A DNA stretch of 64,000 nucleotides from Alphaproteobacteria bacterium (GTDB lineage Bacteria; Pseudomonadota; Alphaproteobacteria; Ferrovibrionales; Ferrovibrionaceae), in the NCBI GenBank assembly GCA_018336035.1, contig JAGXRD010000085.1:33697-97696 (forward strand), given 5' to 3'. The notes under the pieces are model-generated. The model had not been told where the DNA came from. It searched no databases and worked only from the letters and a program-made list of their open reading frames with translations. The position numbers were made by a program, and so were the translations under genes. Position 1 is the first letter of the stretch. Each line of letters starts with the position of its first letter. This document shows, piece by piece, positions 13,555-22,765 of the stretch.

Positions 13555-13584
13555 GGCTTTTGCGCCCGTTTTAACCCTCTCGAG

Positions 13585-14301
13585 TCAGGGCATTCGCGGC
13601 CCGCCGCCCGGCCCATCTCCGGGCCTGTTTCCACCTGCGCTGCTGCCCCCCGCGCTGCCACCCCCATTCCTGCCGCTCTGGGGCTGCTGCACGATCCGGC
13701 GGGCGGTCAGGACCGAAAACAGGCCCAGCAGCAGCCAGAACAGCAGATTGAGGAAAAGCCCCTGCCAGACCGCAAAGTCTGGCCCCAAACCCGCCTCTGC
13801 CTCGGCGGACTCCGGCATCCCGGGTTCGGGCAAGACCGGGTCGGCGCCCCCGAAAGCCCCGACCAGCAGCGGCAGCAGAAGCAGCCCCAGGCCGGCCAGT
13901 CGGCGGTTGCGGCGCGATTTTTCGTGCAGTCCCGGTGACCATAGCAGCCAGAGTCCGCCGGCCGCGCAACCCGCCACGATCAGCCAGCGCAGGGGATGCC
14001 GGCCCGTCACCTGGCCGGGCACAGTGTCGGGCAGCACCAGCCAGGGCATCAGGGTCAGCGCCAGGAAGCCGGCCACACCCCAGGCCAAGGCGCGGTAAAT
14101 GCCGGTCGAAGGCCGGTAAAGCAGGAAAATCTGCAGGGCCAGGCCGCCGGCCAAGCCGAGTGCCAGATGACGCAGCAGCAGGTAATCGCCTTCGCGCGGA
14201 TCGAGCAGGCCGACCGGCATGGTCGCCACCCGGGCGAACATCAGGCCCATGGTGGCCAGCAGTGCCGCCGCGAAGGCAGCTGCCAGCAGGCGTAACGGCA
14301 T
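13585..14301 (-). CDS. CbtA-family membrane protein (predicted cobalt transporter subunit)
   Basis: A 238-residue membrane protein with about five or six hydrophobic segments. The central part 'YRALAWGVAGFLALTLMPWL' followed by 'LPDTVPG' resembles the conserved core of CbtA (PF09490), as does the late 'NLLFWLLLGLFS' helix. CbtA is predicted to import cobalt and is usually paired with a small CbtB and a cobalamin riboswitch. Neither is visible here, so the substrate is uncertain. The start is the ATG at MPLRLLAAAF, 31 bases after trmB. The C-terminal tail is very Gly-rich (NGGGSAGGSSAGGNRP). Confidence 0.55.
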   Translation of the reverse strand: MPLRLLAAAFAAALLATMGLMFARVATMPVGLLDPREGDYLLLRHLALGLAGGLALQIFLLYRPSTGIYRALAWGVAGFLALTLMPWLVLPDTVPGQVTGRHPLRWLIVAGCAAGGLWLLWSPGLHEKSRRNRRLAGLGLLLLPLLVGAFGGADPVLPEPGMPESAEAEAGLGPDFAVWQGLFLNLLFWLLLGLFSVLTARRIVQQPQSGRNGGGSAGGSSAGGNRPGDGPGGGPRMP

Positions 14302-14332
14302 CGATGCCTCTTCGGCGATCAGACCCGGGATG

Positions 14333-15049
14333 TCAGGATCTGCGCAGCCGATAGTAATGCGGGGTGCGGCCGGCGGATATCGCCTTCTGCTCGTATTTGC
14401 TGGCCGGCCAGTCGGCCGGGCGCCGCAGCCAGTCGGCGCTGGTTTCCGCCAGCCAGTCGAAACGCGGTTCGGCCAGGATATGGCGCAGCATCCAGCGCTG
14501 GTAATCCGGCACATCGGTGGCCAGCCGCAGCGCGCCGCCCGGCGGGATCAGCCGCGCCCAGTCGGCCAGCGTCTCGGTATTGACGATTCGCCGCCACTGG
14601 TGCCGCTTCTTCGGCCAGGGATCGGGAAACAGCGTAAAGCCGCGCGCGATGCTGCCCTCGGGCAGCGCCTTGAGCAGCAGCCGGGCATCGTCAGTGAGAA
14701 TCCGGATATTGTCCGGACCGCCAGCCGCCACCCGCGCGGCAATGCGCGAGACCAGCTTGGCCACGCCGGGCTCGTAAGGCTCGACGCCGAGGAAGCCGAC
14801 CTCGGGATTGGCTTCCGCCAGGGCAAACAGATGCTGGCCGTCGCCGAAGCCGACCTCGACCCAGTATTCACGCATCGGCTGCGCGAATAGCGACGCCGGG
14901 TCCAGCACGCGGCCATCTTCAGGCAGCGTGATGCGCAGGCGCGGCAGCCAGTCGGCGAAAGCGGTTTCGCGGGCGGGGGAAAATTTGCGGCCGCGCCGAC
15001 GCCCGAAAATCAGGCGTCTGGACGCGGCCGCGGACTCGTCGTCAGACAC
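14333..15049 (-). CDS. trmB: tRNA (guanine(46)-N7)-methyltransferase
   Basis: The SAM-dependent enzyme methylates G46 in the variable loop of tRNA. Diagnostic motifs are 'VEVGFGDGQHLFALAEANP' (SAM-binding motif I, about residues 64-82) and 'LFPDPWPKKRHQWRRIV' (about 139-155). 'LATDVPDYQRWML' follows, and the protein ends with the family's 'SKYEQKAISAGRTPHYYRL'-type tail. It is 238 residues, normal for TrmB. It follows metK by 18 bases, so the SAM producer and a SAM user are probably co-transcribed. Confidence 0.97.
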   Translation of the reverse strand: MSDDESAAASRRLIFGRRRGRKFSPARETAFADWLPRLRITLPEDGRVLDPASLFAQPMREYWVEVGFGDGQHLFALAEANPEVGFLGVEPYEPGVAKLVSRIAARVAAGGPDNIRILTDDARLLLKALPEGSIARGFTLFPDPWPKKRHQWRRIVNTETLADWARLIPPGGALRLATDVPDYQRWMLRHILAEPRFDWLAETSADWLRRPADWPASKYEQKAISAGRTPHYYRLRRS

Positions 15050-15067
15050 GGTCGTGCTTCAGCATCC

Positions 15068-16282
15068 TCAGCGGATGTTGAAGGCCGACTTCAGGTCCTT
15101 GACCAGGTCGGTCTTCTCCCAGGAGAAGCCGCCGTCCTTTTCCGGCTTGCGGCCGAAATGACCGTAAGCAGCGGTGCGGGCATAGATCGGGCGGTTCAGC
15201 TTGAGATGCTCGCGGATGCCGCGCGGGCTCAGCTTCACCAACTCCTGCAGGATCTTCGAGATCTTGTTCTCGTCGACCTTGCCGGTGCCGTAAGTGTCGA
15301 CATAGACCGACAGCGGATAGGCCACGCCGATGGCGTAGGACAGCTGGATCAGGCATTTGTCGGCCAGGCCGGCCGCGACCACGTTCTTCGCCAGGTAGCG
15401 CGAGACATAGGCGGCCGAACGGTCAACCTTGGTCGGATCCTTGCCCGAGAAGGCGCCACCGCCATGCGGGGCCGCACCGCCGTAAGTGTCGACGATGATC
15501 TTGCGGCCGGTCAGGCCGCAATCGCCGTCCGGACCGCCGATCACGAAGCGACCGGTCGGATTGACGTAGAAATGCTCGTCATCGCACATCCAGCCCTTCG
15601 GCATCACCTTCTGCACATAGGGCTTCACGATGCGCTTGATGTCGCCGGATTCCAGCTCGCGGCCCTTCTTGTCCTTGGCGGCATGCTGGGTCGAGACAAC
15701 GATGGCGGTAGCGCCGGTCGGCTTGCCGTTCTTGTACAGCAGCGTGACCTGGCTCTTGGCGTCGGGGCCGAGCAGCGGCTCCTTGCCGCTGTGGCGGACG
15801 GCGGCGAGCGCCGACAGGATGTTGTGCGACAGCTGCAGCGGTGCCGGCATCAGTTCCGGCGTCTCGTTGCAGGCATAGCCGAACATGATGCCCTGGTCGC
15901 CCGCGCCTTCATCCTTGTTGCCGGCGGAGTCGACGCCGACGGCGATGTCGGCCGACTGGCCGTGCAGCAGCACATCGACCTTGGCGGTCTTCCAGTGGAA
16001 GCCCTTCTGCTCGTAGCCGATCTTCTTGATGGTGGCGCGCGCCACCTCTTCGATCTTCTTCTTGTTCACCGCGCCCGACTTCGACACCAGGCTCTTCGGA
16101 CCGCGCACTTCGCCGGCGATGACGACGCGGTTGGTGGTGGTCAGGGTTTCGCAGGCGACGCGGGCATACGGATCTTCCTTCAGGAAGAGATCGAGCACGC
16201 CGTCGGAGATCTGGTCGCAGACCTTGTCCGGATGGCCTTCGGAAACCGATTCACTGGTAAACAGATAGGAAGAACGCGCCAC
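15068..16282 (-). CDS. metK: S-adenosylmethionine synthetase
   Basis: It makes SAM from ATP and methionine. The 404-residue sequence carries the family signatures '[16 protein letters not shown]' (about residues 16-31), '[12 protein letters not shown]' (about 126-137) and '[19 protein letters not shown]' (about 277-295). Translation starts at GTG, with GAGGAG placed eight bases upstream. The leader of about 95 bases shows no SAM riboswitch that I can recognise. The adjacent upstream XRE regulator is a common alphaproteobacterial neighbour. Confidence 0.98.
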   Translation of the reverse strand: MARSSYLFTSESVSEGHPDKVCDQISDGVLDLFLKEDPYARVACETLTTTNRVVIAGEVRGPKSLVSKSGAVNKKKIEEVARATIKKIGYEQKGFHWKTAKVDVLLHGQSADIAVGVDSAGNKDEGAGDQGIMFGYACNETPELMPAPLQLSHNILSALAAVRHSGKEPLLGPDAKSQVTLLYKNGKPTGATAIVVSTQHAAKDKKGRELESGDIKRIVKPYVQKVMPKGWMCDDEHFYVNPTGRFVIGGPDGDCGLTGRKIIVDTYGGAAPHGGGAFSGKDPTKVDRSAAYVSRYLAKNVVAAGLADKCLIQLSYAIGVAYPLSVYVDTYGTGKVDENKISKILQELVKLSPRGIREHLKLNRPIYARTAAYGHFGRKPEKDGGFSWEKTDLVKDLKSAFNIR

Positions 16283-16384
16283 GTTTATGTCTCCTCAAGC
16301 GGCCGCGCCAACCGGCCCGAAGCTGGCGAATCCCCGCACCGGTCGCTTGGCGAACGCCGGGATTGGGAAAACGCGAAAGTCCGG

Positions 16385-16414
16385 TTATTTCGCAGAGGTT
16401 TGCGCGGGGGTCAA
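16385..16414 (-). promoter_or_regulatory. Possible metK promoter
   Basis: On the minus strand a TTGACC -35 element (preceded by GGC) and an AAATAA/GAAATA -10 region are spaced 17-18 bases apart in the gap between the XRE regulator and metK. This would allow metK to be transcribed independently of the upstream regulator. Confidence 0.4.
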
Positions 16415-16478
16415 GCCAAATGGCGTGACCCTGATGGGGCATGACCCGGTTCGGACGGACCGTACAGGGCCTGGCGGG

Positions 16479-16925
16479 TCAGCTCGCCAGCGCCGCTTGG
16501 GGGGCCGCCGCCGTCTGGCCGGCCTCACTGCTGCTGCCATTCATCGCCCAGACGAGGTCGATGATGCGCCGTCGCAGGCCCTGGTGGGGCAGGCCGCGGA
16601 AGGCTTTCAGCAATTCCACATCTTCCCGCGTGATAGAAGCGGTCGGGCTGTCGGCCGGCACGGCGGCGCTCAGTGTGCGGCCATCCCGGGCGGTCACCGG
16701 CTGGCCTTCCAGCCCCTCGAAGAAATAGGCCGGCGGCACATCGAGCAGCGTGGCGAACTGATACAGCCGGCTGGCGCCAATGCGGTTGGCGCCTTTTTCG
16801 TATTTCTGGATTTGCTGGAAGGTCAGGCCGACCATCTGGCCGAGGCGATCCTGACTCATGCCGACCATGGTGCGGCGCAACTTCAAACGATTGCCAACAT
16901 GCACATCAACCGAGTTCTTCGGCAC
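16479..16925 (-). CDS. XRE-family (Cro/CI) transcriptional regulator
   Basis: The N-terminal 65 residues are a classical XRE helix-turn-helix ('VGNRLKLRRTMVGMSQDRLGQM' region; recognition helix near 'TFQQIQKYEKGANRI'). A linker and a helical C-terminus follow. Alphaproteobacterial homologues often lie immediately before metK. Translation appears to start at GTG, preceded by GAGGG. A role in metK or methionine control is inference from position only. The Ala/Ser-rich C-terminal tail looks disordered. Confidence 0.9.
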   Translation of the reverse strand: MPKNSVDVHVGNRLKLRRTMVGMSQDRLGQMVGLTFQQIQKYEKGANRIGASRLYQFATLLDVPPAYFFEGLEGQPVTARDGRTLSAAVPADSPTASITREDVELLKAFRGLPHQGLRRRIIDLVWAMNGSSSEAGQTAAAPQAALAS

Positions 16926-16994
16926 TGAACTGCCCTCTACTCTGTACGGTAATCACAAACACGCCATCGAATAAACCTGTCGCAGCCAGCAGGG

Positions 16995-18569
16995 TCAATG
17001 CTTTGCGCGCCGGAGCAGTGCAACAAATGCAGCGAGCAGACTCACCATCGCAAAAGCGAGCAGAGGTCCGTCGCCGATACGCGCATAAAGTGGGCGCTGC
17101 GCAATCGCGAGCGGTAAACCGCCATCGACAACGCCGATTTCATCGAGGCCGAGCCGCGCCGTGATGCGGCCATAGGGATCCACGATGGCGCTGATGCCGT
17201 TGTTGGCGGCGCGCACCAGCGGCAGCCCCTGTTCGACGGCGCGGAATTTTGCAGCGACGAGATGCTGATACGGGCCCGAGGAACGACCGAACCAGCCATC
17301 GTTGGTGAGGTTGAGCAGCATGCCAGCTGCCGGCGCACTGCCCTCGCGCGGCGGCATCGATTCATCGGGGAAGACCGCTTCGTAGCAGATCAGCACGCGC
17401 GCGAAGGGCAAACCGGGAATGGCAATCGGCGAGGCATCGCGACCAAAAGAGAAATCCACCGCGCCGGCCGCCACCGCATCGAGGCCGAGCGGCTTGAGAA
17501 GCTGGCGGAATGGCAGGTATTCGCCGAACGGGACCAGATGCACCTTGTCGTAGCGCGCGGAAATCTCGGCATCGCTGCCGAGGGCGAAGACGCTGTTATA
17601 GATCGCGATGTCGCGCGGATTGGCCGAAAGCTGTTCGCGGCGCGGCGCACCGGTGATCAGCACCGTGCCAGGCGCGAGCCGCTGCGCCAGTGCATCGCGC
17701 AGCCCGGGCTCTTCCGCCAGCAGATAGGGGATTGCGGTCTCGGGCCAGATCACATGCGTGAGCGGCTTGTCGGATGGCCGCAGGCTGAGCGCGACATGCT
17801 GCTGCAGATGCTGCTGGCGCAGGTCGTCCTGCCATTTCAGCGTCTGCTCGATGCTCGGCTGCACCAGCCGCAGATTGACATCGGGCTGCATGGCGACATC
17901 GGTCGGCACGCGCAGCGCGGCCAGGCCCATCGCAACGATCAGCAACGCCGGCAGTGCGAGGGCAACACGACGGCCCGACACCGCGATGGCAAGGCCGCTC
18001 GCCGCCAGCATGGTCAGCAGACCCAGCCCCTGTGCGCCGATGAAGGCGGCCAGCTGCATCGCCGCCGGCCAGTCGCCCCAGACATAGCCGATCAGGTTCC
18101 ACGGAAAACCGGTGCCGACATGGCCGCGCAGCCATTCGCCGACCAGCCAGCCGAACGGCATCAGCAGCATGTAAAGCGCACGATTGCCGCGCGCGATCAG
18201 CCAGGCGAACCAGGCGCCGGTGGCGGGGAACACCGCCAGCACGATGGGCAGGCCCAGCACCGGCAGCGGCAGCAGGATTGCGAATTTCGCCGCATCGACG
18301 AAGAAGGAGATGCCGATCCAGTAATGGCCGGCGACGAAATAGCCGTAGCAGAAAGCGAACAGCGTGAAGAAACTGCGGCGGCGTGCGGGCGTATCAACAC
18401 CTCCGTCATCGAGCAGCAGAAGCAGAGTGAAGCAGACGAAAGCCAGCGGCCAAAGCGACAGCGGCGCCTGCGCGGTGGCCAGCACCACACCCAGCAGCAA
18501 GGCCGCGCCATAGCGGCGCCAGCCGCGCAAGGCCTGCCAGCGGGCGGCGATATCGCGCAGCTGACTCAT
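16995..18569 (-). CDS. lnt: Apolipoprotein N-acyltransferase
   Basis: This inner-membrane enzyme adds the third acyl chain to the N-terminal Cys of lipoproteins. The N-terminal half has several hydrophobic segments and the C-terminal half is a nitrilase-like (CN_hydrolase) domain with a visible catalytic triad: Glu in 'WPETAIPYLL', Lys in 'YDKVHLVPFGEYLPF' and Cys in 'LICYEAVFPD'. A last hydrophobic helix anchors the C-terminus. The length of 524 residues is standard. It follows corC, a frequent association, after a 153-bp gap holding a fragment of a dispersed palindromic repeat. Confidence 0.97.
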   Translation of the reverse strand: MSQLRDIAARWQALRGWRRYGAALLLGVVLATAQAPLSLWPLAFVCFTLLLLLDDGGVDTPARRRSFFTLFAFCYGYFVAGHYWIGISFFVDAAKFAILLPLPVLGLPIVLAVFPATGAWFAWLIARGNRALYMLLMPFGWLVGEWLRGHVGTGFPWNLIGYVWGDWPAAMQLAAFIGAQGLGLLTMLAASGLAIAVSGRRVALALPALLIVAMGLAALRVPTDVAMQPDVNLRLVQPSIEQTLKWQDDLRQQHLQQHVALSLRPSDKPLTHVIWPETAIPYLLAEEPGLRDALAQRLAPGTVLITGAPRREQLSANPRDIAIYNSVFALGSDAEISARYDKVHLVPFGEYLPFRQLLKPLGLDAVAAGAVDFSFGRDASPIAIPGLPFARVLICYEAVFPDESMPPREGSAPAAGMLLNLTNDGWFGRSSGPYQHLVAAKFRAVEQGLPLVRAANNGISAIVDPYGRITARLGLDEIGVVDGGLPLAIAQRPLYARIGDGPLLAFAMVSLLAAFVALLRRAKH

Positions 18570-18667
18570 CGGGCAGAAAATGGGATTCCGGCTCGCGCGG
18601 AGCCTGTCCTCGGGCTGTGCGCAGCACAGACCCGTGGGCTTGGCCGGAATGACGATTGAATCATCCC

Positions 18668-18694
18668 GTCACCCCGGGCTTGACCCTGGGTCCC
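18668..18694 (-). repeat. Half copy of a dispersed palindromic repeat
   Basis: The stretch GTCACCCCGGGCTTGACCC and its continuation resemble one arm of the two longer repeat copies at 49586-49670 and 62454-62540. Only one arm is recognisable here, in the gap between corC and lnt. Confidence 0.5.
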
Positions 18695-18722
18695 ATTTTT
18701 ATGGATCGCGAAATGGTGCCGA

Positions 18723-19601
18723 TTAGGCCGCATCGGCGCTGGATTGCGGCGCCAGCTGGCGGATGCGCACGCGTTTGACGCGGCGCGGATCGGCTTCGAG
18801 CACCTCGAAGGACAGACCGGCAGGATGCTCGAGCAGCTCGCCGCGCAACGGCACGCGGCCGAGATGCGACACAATCAGGCCGCCCACGGTATCGACGTCG
18901 CTGTCGTCCTCGGGATCGAGCAGGCTGCGGCCGAGTTTTTCTTCCAGGTCGTCGATCGGGCAGCGACCGAGCGCTTCCAGCACGCCATCGGCGCGCTGGA
19001 TCAGCATGCCGCTGGCCGCCACGTCATGCTCGTCGTCAATTTCGCCAACAATCTGTTCAACCAGATCCTCGATGGTGACCAGGCCATCCAGCCCGCCATA
19101 TTCATCGACCACGATGGCCATATGCACGCGGGTGTCGCGCATCTCGCGCAGCAGTTCGAGCACCGATTTCGACGGCGGCACCACCAGCAGCTTGCGCATC
19201 ACCTTCTCGAGCGAGAAGTTGCTGCGGGCGCCGGAGAGATAGGGCAGCACATCCTTGACATGGATCATGCCGATCACGTCGTCGAGATTGCCGCGATAAA
19301 TCGGCAGGCGCGAATGCTCGGCATCCACCAGCGTCTTCACCAGCTTCTCGAATTCGATCTCCAGCGGCACGGCGATGATATCGGTGCGCGGCACGCGGAT
19401 TTCGCCGACGCGCAGCTCGCCCACTTCCAGCACATTGCGCAGCAGCGCGCGCTCGGCGGTTTCCTCAGGCGTCGCGCTGTCGTCGGCATGCTCTTCCAGC
19501 AGCTCTTCGATACTGTCGCGCAGGGATTCATCGCCGCGACCACGCAGCAGCGACAGCAGCCGCTTCCAGAGCGTGGCGCCGTTGTCGCGCGTCTCGCTCA
19601 T
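18723..19601 (-). CDS. corC: CorC/HlyC-type CBS-domain protein
   Basis: Tandem CBS domains (about residues 65-190, including 'VPRTDIIAVPLE' and 'VVDEYGGLDGLVTIEDLVEQIVGEIDDEHD') are followed by a CorC_HlyC transporter-associated domain (about 205-285). There is no membrane-spanning DUF21 domain, so this is the soluble CorC form. It is implicated in Mg2+/Co2+ resistance and is commonly encoded between ybeY and lnt, as here. The ATG overlaps the ybeY stop by four bases (ATGA), indicating translational coupling. Confidence 0.93.
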   Translation of the reverse strand: MSETRDNGATLWKRLLSLLRGRGDESLRDSIEELLEEHADDSATPEETAERALLRNVLEVGELRVGEIRVPRTDIIAVPLEIEFEKLVKTLVDAEHSRLPIYRGNLDDVIGMIHVKDVLPYLSGARSNFSLEKVMRKLLVVPPSKSVLELLREMRDTRVHMAIVVDEYGGLDGLVTIEDLVEQIVGEIDDEHDVAASGMLIQRADGVLEALGRCPIDDLEEKLGRSLLDPEDDSDVDTVGGLIVSHLGRVPLRGELLEHPAGLSFEVLEADPRRVKRVRIRQLAPQSSADAA

Positions 19602-20215
19602 GCTTTTTTCTTCCGTGCGACGGCTGCTGTCTTCACAACCTTCTTCGCGGCTTTCTTCTTGACGGTTTTCTTCTTGACGGCCTTCTTCTGGGCGGCCTTT
19701 TTCTTCGTGGCCTTCTTGACCGGGCTCGCCATCCTGTAAGGATCGGCAATGCCCATGCCGGCCAGAATCTGGGTTTCCAGCGGCTCCATCGCCTCGGCCT
19801 GCTCGTCGTCCATATGGTCGTAGCCGATCAGATGCAGCACGCCATGCACGACGAGATGGGTGACATGATCAGCCAGCGTCTTCTTCTGCTCGCGCGCCTC
19901 GCGCCTGCAGGTGGCGAGGCCGAGCGCGACATCGCCGAGATAGGCCGGCGGCTTGGCGGGATCAACGGCGTTTTCAGCCGGGAAGGACAGCACGTTGGTC
20001 GGCTTGTCCTTGGCGCGCCAGCCGGCATTCAGCTTGCGCATCTCATCGTCGTCGGTGAGCAGGATACTGAGCGAGGTCTTCGCTTTGGCCGGCAGTTCGG
20101 CCTTCAGGGCCGCAACAACCGCGCGGCGAACCGCGGCGGCCGGATTGGGCAGCGCCGCACGCCAGGCGCTGCTGGCAATGCGGATATCGATCTCGATACT
20201 GGAACCGTCGGGCAT
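19598..20215 (-). CDS. ybeY: Endoribonuclease YbeY with a lysine-rich C-terminal tail
   Basis: This metal-dependent RNase acts in 16S rRNA 3'-end maturation and ribosome quality control. The zinc-binding signature 'HGVLHLIGYDH' (about residues 123-133) is intact, as is 'TNVLSFP' upstream. A typical YbeY ends near residue 160. This one continues for about 40 residues made almost entirely of Lys, Ala, Val and Thr ('KKATKKKAAQKKAVKKKTVK'), like the tail of histone H1-like proteins. The tail is in frame and ends at the overlap with corC. It probably adds nucleic-acid affinity; that is inference. Confidence 0.95.
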   Translation of the reverse strand: MPDGSSIEIDIRIASSAWRAALPNPAAAVRRAVVAALKAELPAKAKTSLSILLTDDDEMRKLNAGWRAKDKPTNVLSFPAENAVDPAKPPAYLGDVALGLATCRREAREQKKTLADHVTHLVVHGVLHLIGYDHMDDEQAEAMEPLETQILAGMGIADPYRMASPVKKATKKKAAQKKAVKKKTVKKKAAKKVVKTAAVARKKKA

Positions 20216-20264
20216 GGTGCAGTGCTTTGTGGCAAATTCGGCGGCTCAGTTCAACCTGTTGGTC

Positions 20265-21389
20265 TTATCCACGACGGGGCCGTCCAGCCGCATCGGGACG
20301 TGTCAGGCCGAGTTCCTGTTCATGCGCCGAATAGGCCCGCACGATCTTGGTGACCAGCGGATGACGCACGACATCCGCTTCGCCGAACCGCACGAAGCCG
20401 ATGCCCTCCACGCCTTCGAGAATATCCAGCGCATGACGCAGACCGGACGGCACGCCGATCGGCAGATCGATCTGCGACAGGTCACCGGTGACAACCAGGC
20501 GCGAATTCTCGCCCAGGCGGGTCAGCAGCATCTTCATCTGCACCGGCGAGGTATTCTGCGCCTCATCGAGAATCACAAACGCATTCGCCAGCGTGCGGCC
20601 GCGCATGAAGGCGAGCGGCGCCACTTCGATCTCGCCGCTTTCCAGGCCCTTGGCCACGCGCTCGGCCGGCAGCATGTCGTAGAGTGCGTCGTAGAGCGGA
20701 CGCAGGTAAGGATCGATCTTGTCGCGCATATCGCCCGGCAGGAAGCCGAGGCGTTCGCCGGCTTCGACGGCGGGGCGCGACAGGATGATGCGGTCGACGC
20801 GGCCCTCGACCAGGAAGTTCACCGCCATGGCGACGGCCAGATAGGTCTTGCCGGTGCCGGCGGGGCCGAGGCCGAAGACCAGTTCGTGCTTCTGCAATGC
20901 TTCGAAATACAGTTTCTGTGTATGCGAGCGCGGCAGGATGATGCGCTTCTTGGTACGCACCGCACCATCCGGCACCGGCCGGTCGTCGCGGATCAGTTCC
21001 GCCTTGTCACGCAGCTTTGCATTACCACTCACTGGAGCATTCATCGGACCTCCCTGGGTCATGCGGATGGCACCATCGACATCACCCATCTCCAGTTCGG
21101 CGCCACCTTCGAGGCGCCGGTAGAGATCGGTGAGAACCTTTTTCGCCTGCGCCTGCGCGTCCGCGGCCCCGGTGATCATCAGCCGGTTGCCGCGCGAGGC
21201 GACTGCCACGCCGAGGCGTTCCTCGATGCGTGCCAGATGCCGGTCATGCTCGCCGAACAGCAGCGCCAGCAGGCGGTTGTCATCGAAATCAAGAAGGGTC
21301 GACTGGCCGGAGGTCTCCGGACCGCGCGTATCGCTCACAGGCTTCAGCCTCGTTGCTTCCAAGAGATGTCCGTGCCGCGCCCGGGTCAC
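20265..21389 (-). CDS. PhoH-family ATPase (PhoH-like protein)
   Basis: A 374-residue protein with an N-terminal KH-like region (about 45-95) and a PhoH ATPase core. Walker A is '[11 protein letters not shown]' and Walker B is '[11 protein letters not shown]'. Members are thought to act in RNA metabolism alongside YbeY. Translation likely begins at GTG, whose GTGA overlaps the miaB stop codon, with GAGG just upstream. The order miaB-phoH-ybeY-corC-lnt is conserved in Proteobacteria. Confidence 0.95.
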   Translation of the reverse strand: MTRARHGHLLEATRLKPVSDTRGPETSGQSTLLDFDDNRLLALLFGEHDRHLARIEERLGVAVASRGNRLMITGAADAQAQAKKVLTDLYRRLEGGAELEMGDVDGAIRMTQGGPMNAPVSGNAKLRDKAELIRDDRPVPDGAVRTKKRIILPRSHTQKLYFEALQKHELVFGLGPAGTGKTYLAVAMAVNFLVEGRVDRIILSRPAVEAGERLGFLPGDMRDKIDPYLRPLYDALYDMLPAERVAKGLESGEIEVAPLAFMRGRTLANAFVILDEAQNTSPVQMKMLLTRLGENSRLVVTGDLSQIDLPIGVPSGLRHALDILEGVEGIGFVRFGEADVVRHPLVTKIVRAYSAHEQELGLTRPDAAGRPRRG

Positions 21390-22765
21390 GCAGCCTCGCG
21401 CCGGGCGATCTCGCCGGCAAGCGAATTGGCATAACCGCCGGTGATCGTCACCGGCAGGCGGTCGCCGATCTGCAGCGCCGGATCGGCGACATAGATGGCC
21501 TGCATATATTGCGAATAGCCGATCAGCTGGCCGGCCTGACGACCCGGCCTCTGGAACAGCACATCCAACTCGCGGCCCTCGCAGGCGCGATTGAAGGCAC
21601 CCGACATCTCCTGCAGCAGGGCCTGCAGCGCCTGGAGCCGTTCGGAACTCACGGCATCGGACACCTGCCTGCCCAACAGGCTGCCCGGCGTGCCGGGACG
21701 GTTGGAATATTTGAAGGAATAGCCGGCAGCGAAACGCGCCTCGCGCACCACCTTCAGCGTGTCTTCGAAATCGGCGTCGGTCTCGCCGGGGAAGCCGGTG
21801 ATGAAATCGCCGCTCAGTGCAATATCAGGCCGCGCCGCACGCAGCTTCTCGACCACGCGCAGATAGTCTTCGGCGCGATGGCCGCGATTCATCGCCTTCA
21901 GCACGTTGTCCGAGCCGGCCTGGATCGGCAGATGCAGGAACGGCATCAGGCCTGCGACATCGCGGTGCGCGGCAATCAGCTCGTCGTCCATCTCGCGCGG
22001 ATGCGAGGTGGTGTAGCGCCAGCGCAGATACGGATGCGATTTGGCGAAGCGGTCGTTGAGCACGCGCAGCAGGCGGCCGAGCGACCAGACTTTTCCATCC
22101 GGACCTTCGCCATGCCAGGCATTCACATTCTGGCCGAGCAGCGCGATCTCCTGCACGCCGGTGGCGACCAGGCGGTCGGCTTCGCGCAGGATGGCCTCCG
22201 CGGGCCGGGAATATTCGGCGCCGCGCGTATAGGGCACGACGCAGAAGGTGCAGAATTTGTCGCAGCCTTCCTGCACGGCGAGATAGCCGACCGGGCCGGG
22301 CGCGTTGCTGATCTCGTCGGGGAGATGGTCGAACTTCGAATCGGGCGGGAAATCGGTGGCGAGAATGCCGCGCCCGCCGGTGCCCTTCACCCGCGCGCGT
22401 TCGGCCCGCGCCAGCAGCTCGGGCAGCTGGTGATAGGCCTGGCTGCCGACCACGAGATCGACAAACGGCGCGCGGTTGATCAGTTCCTTGCCCTCGGCCT
22501 GCGCGACGCAGCCGGCCACCGCGATGGTGACGTCGCCGCCTTTCGCCTGGGCGGCATGTTTGCGGATGCGCCAGTGGCCCAGTTCGGAGAAGACCTTCTC
22601 GGCGGCTTTTTCGCGGATGTGGCAGGTGTTGATGATCACCATGTCGGCGTCATCGGGCGTCTCGGTCTTGGCGTATCCGAGCGGTGCCAGCACGTCCGCC
22701 ATGCGGGCGGAGTCGTAGACGTTCATCTGGCAGCCGTGGGTCTTGATGAACAGCTTTTTGGCCAA
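21386..22765 (-). CDS. miaB: tRNA-2-methylthio-N6-dimethylallyladenosine synthase MiaB
   Basis: A radical-SAM methylthiotransferase that modifies A37 of tRNAs reading UNN codons. The N-terminal cluster-binding cysteines appear in 'THGCQMN', 'INTCHIR' and 'VAGCVAQ'. The radical-SAM CX3CX2C motif is 'CDKFCTFC', and a TRAM domain closes the 459-residue protein. The start codon is TTG: an in-frame TGA lies four codons upstream, and the next Met would remove the first cluster cysteine. No strong Shine-Dalgarno sequence is seen. The unusual start may limit expression. Confidence 0.97.
   Translation of the reverse strand: MAKKLFIKTHGCQMNVYDSARMADVLAPLGYAKTETPDDADMVIINTCHIREKAAEKVFSELGHWRIRKHAAQAKGGDVTIAVAGCVAQAEGKELINRAPFVDLVVGSQAYHQLPELLARAERARVKGTGGRGILATDFPPDSKFDHLPDEISNAPGPVGYLAVQEGCDKFCTFCVVPYTRGAEYSRPAEAILREADRLVATGVQEIALLGQNVNAWHGEGPDGKVWSLGRLLRVLNDRFAKSHPYLRWRYTTSHPREMDDELIAAHRDVAGLMPFLHLPIQAGSDNVLKAMNRGHRAEDYLRVVEKLRAARPDIALSGDFITGFPGETDADFEDTLKVVREARFAAGYSFKYSNRPGTPGSLLGRQVSDAVSSERLQALQALLQEMSGAFNRACEGRELDVLFQRPGRQAGQLIGYSQYMQAIYVADPALQIGDRLPVTITGGYANSLAGEIARREAA

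Noticed and set aside
11333..14098. A plus-strand open frame of about 920 codons opposite nusA and rimP
   Set aside because: It crosses several real minus-strand genes and their spacers and has shadow-frame composition.
14302..14332. Cobalamin riboswitch before the cbtA-like gene
   Set aside because: The gap is only 31 bases, too short for a cobalamin riboswitch.
16283..16384. SAM riboswitch upstream of metK
   Set aside because: I could not match the leader to SAM-I, SAM-II or SAM/SAH signatures; a covariance-model search would be decisive.
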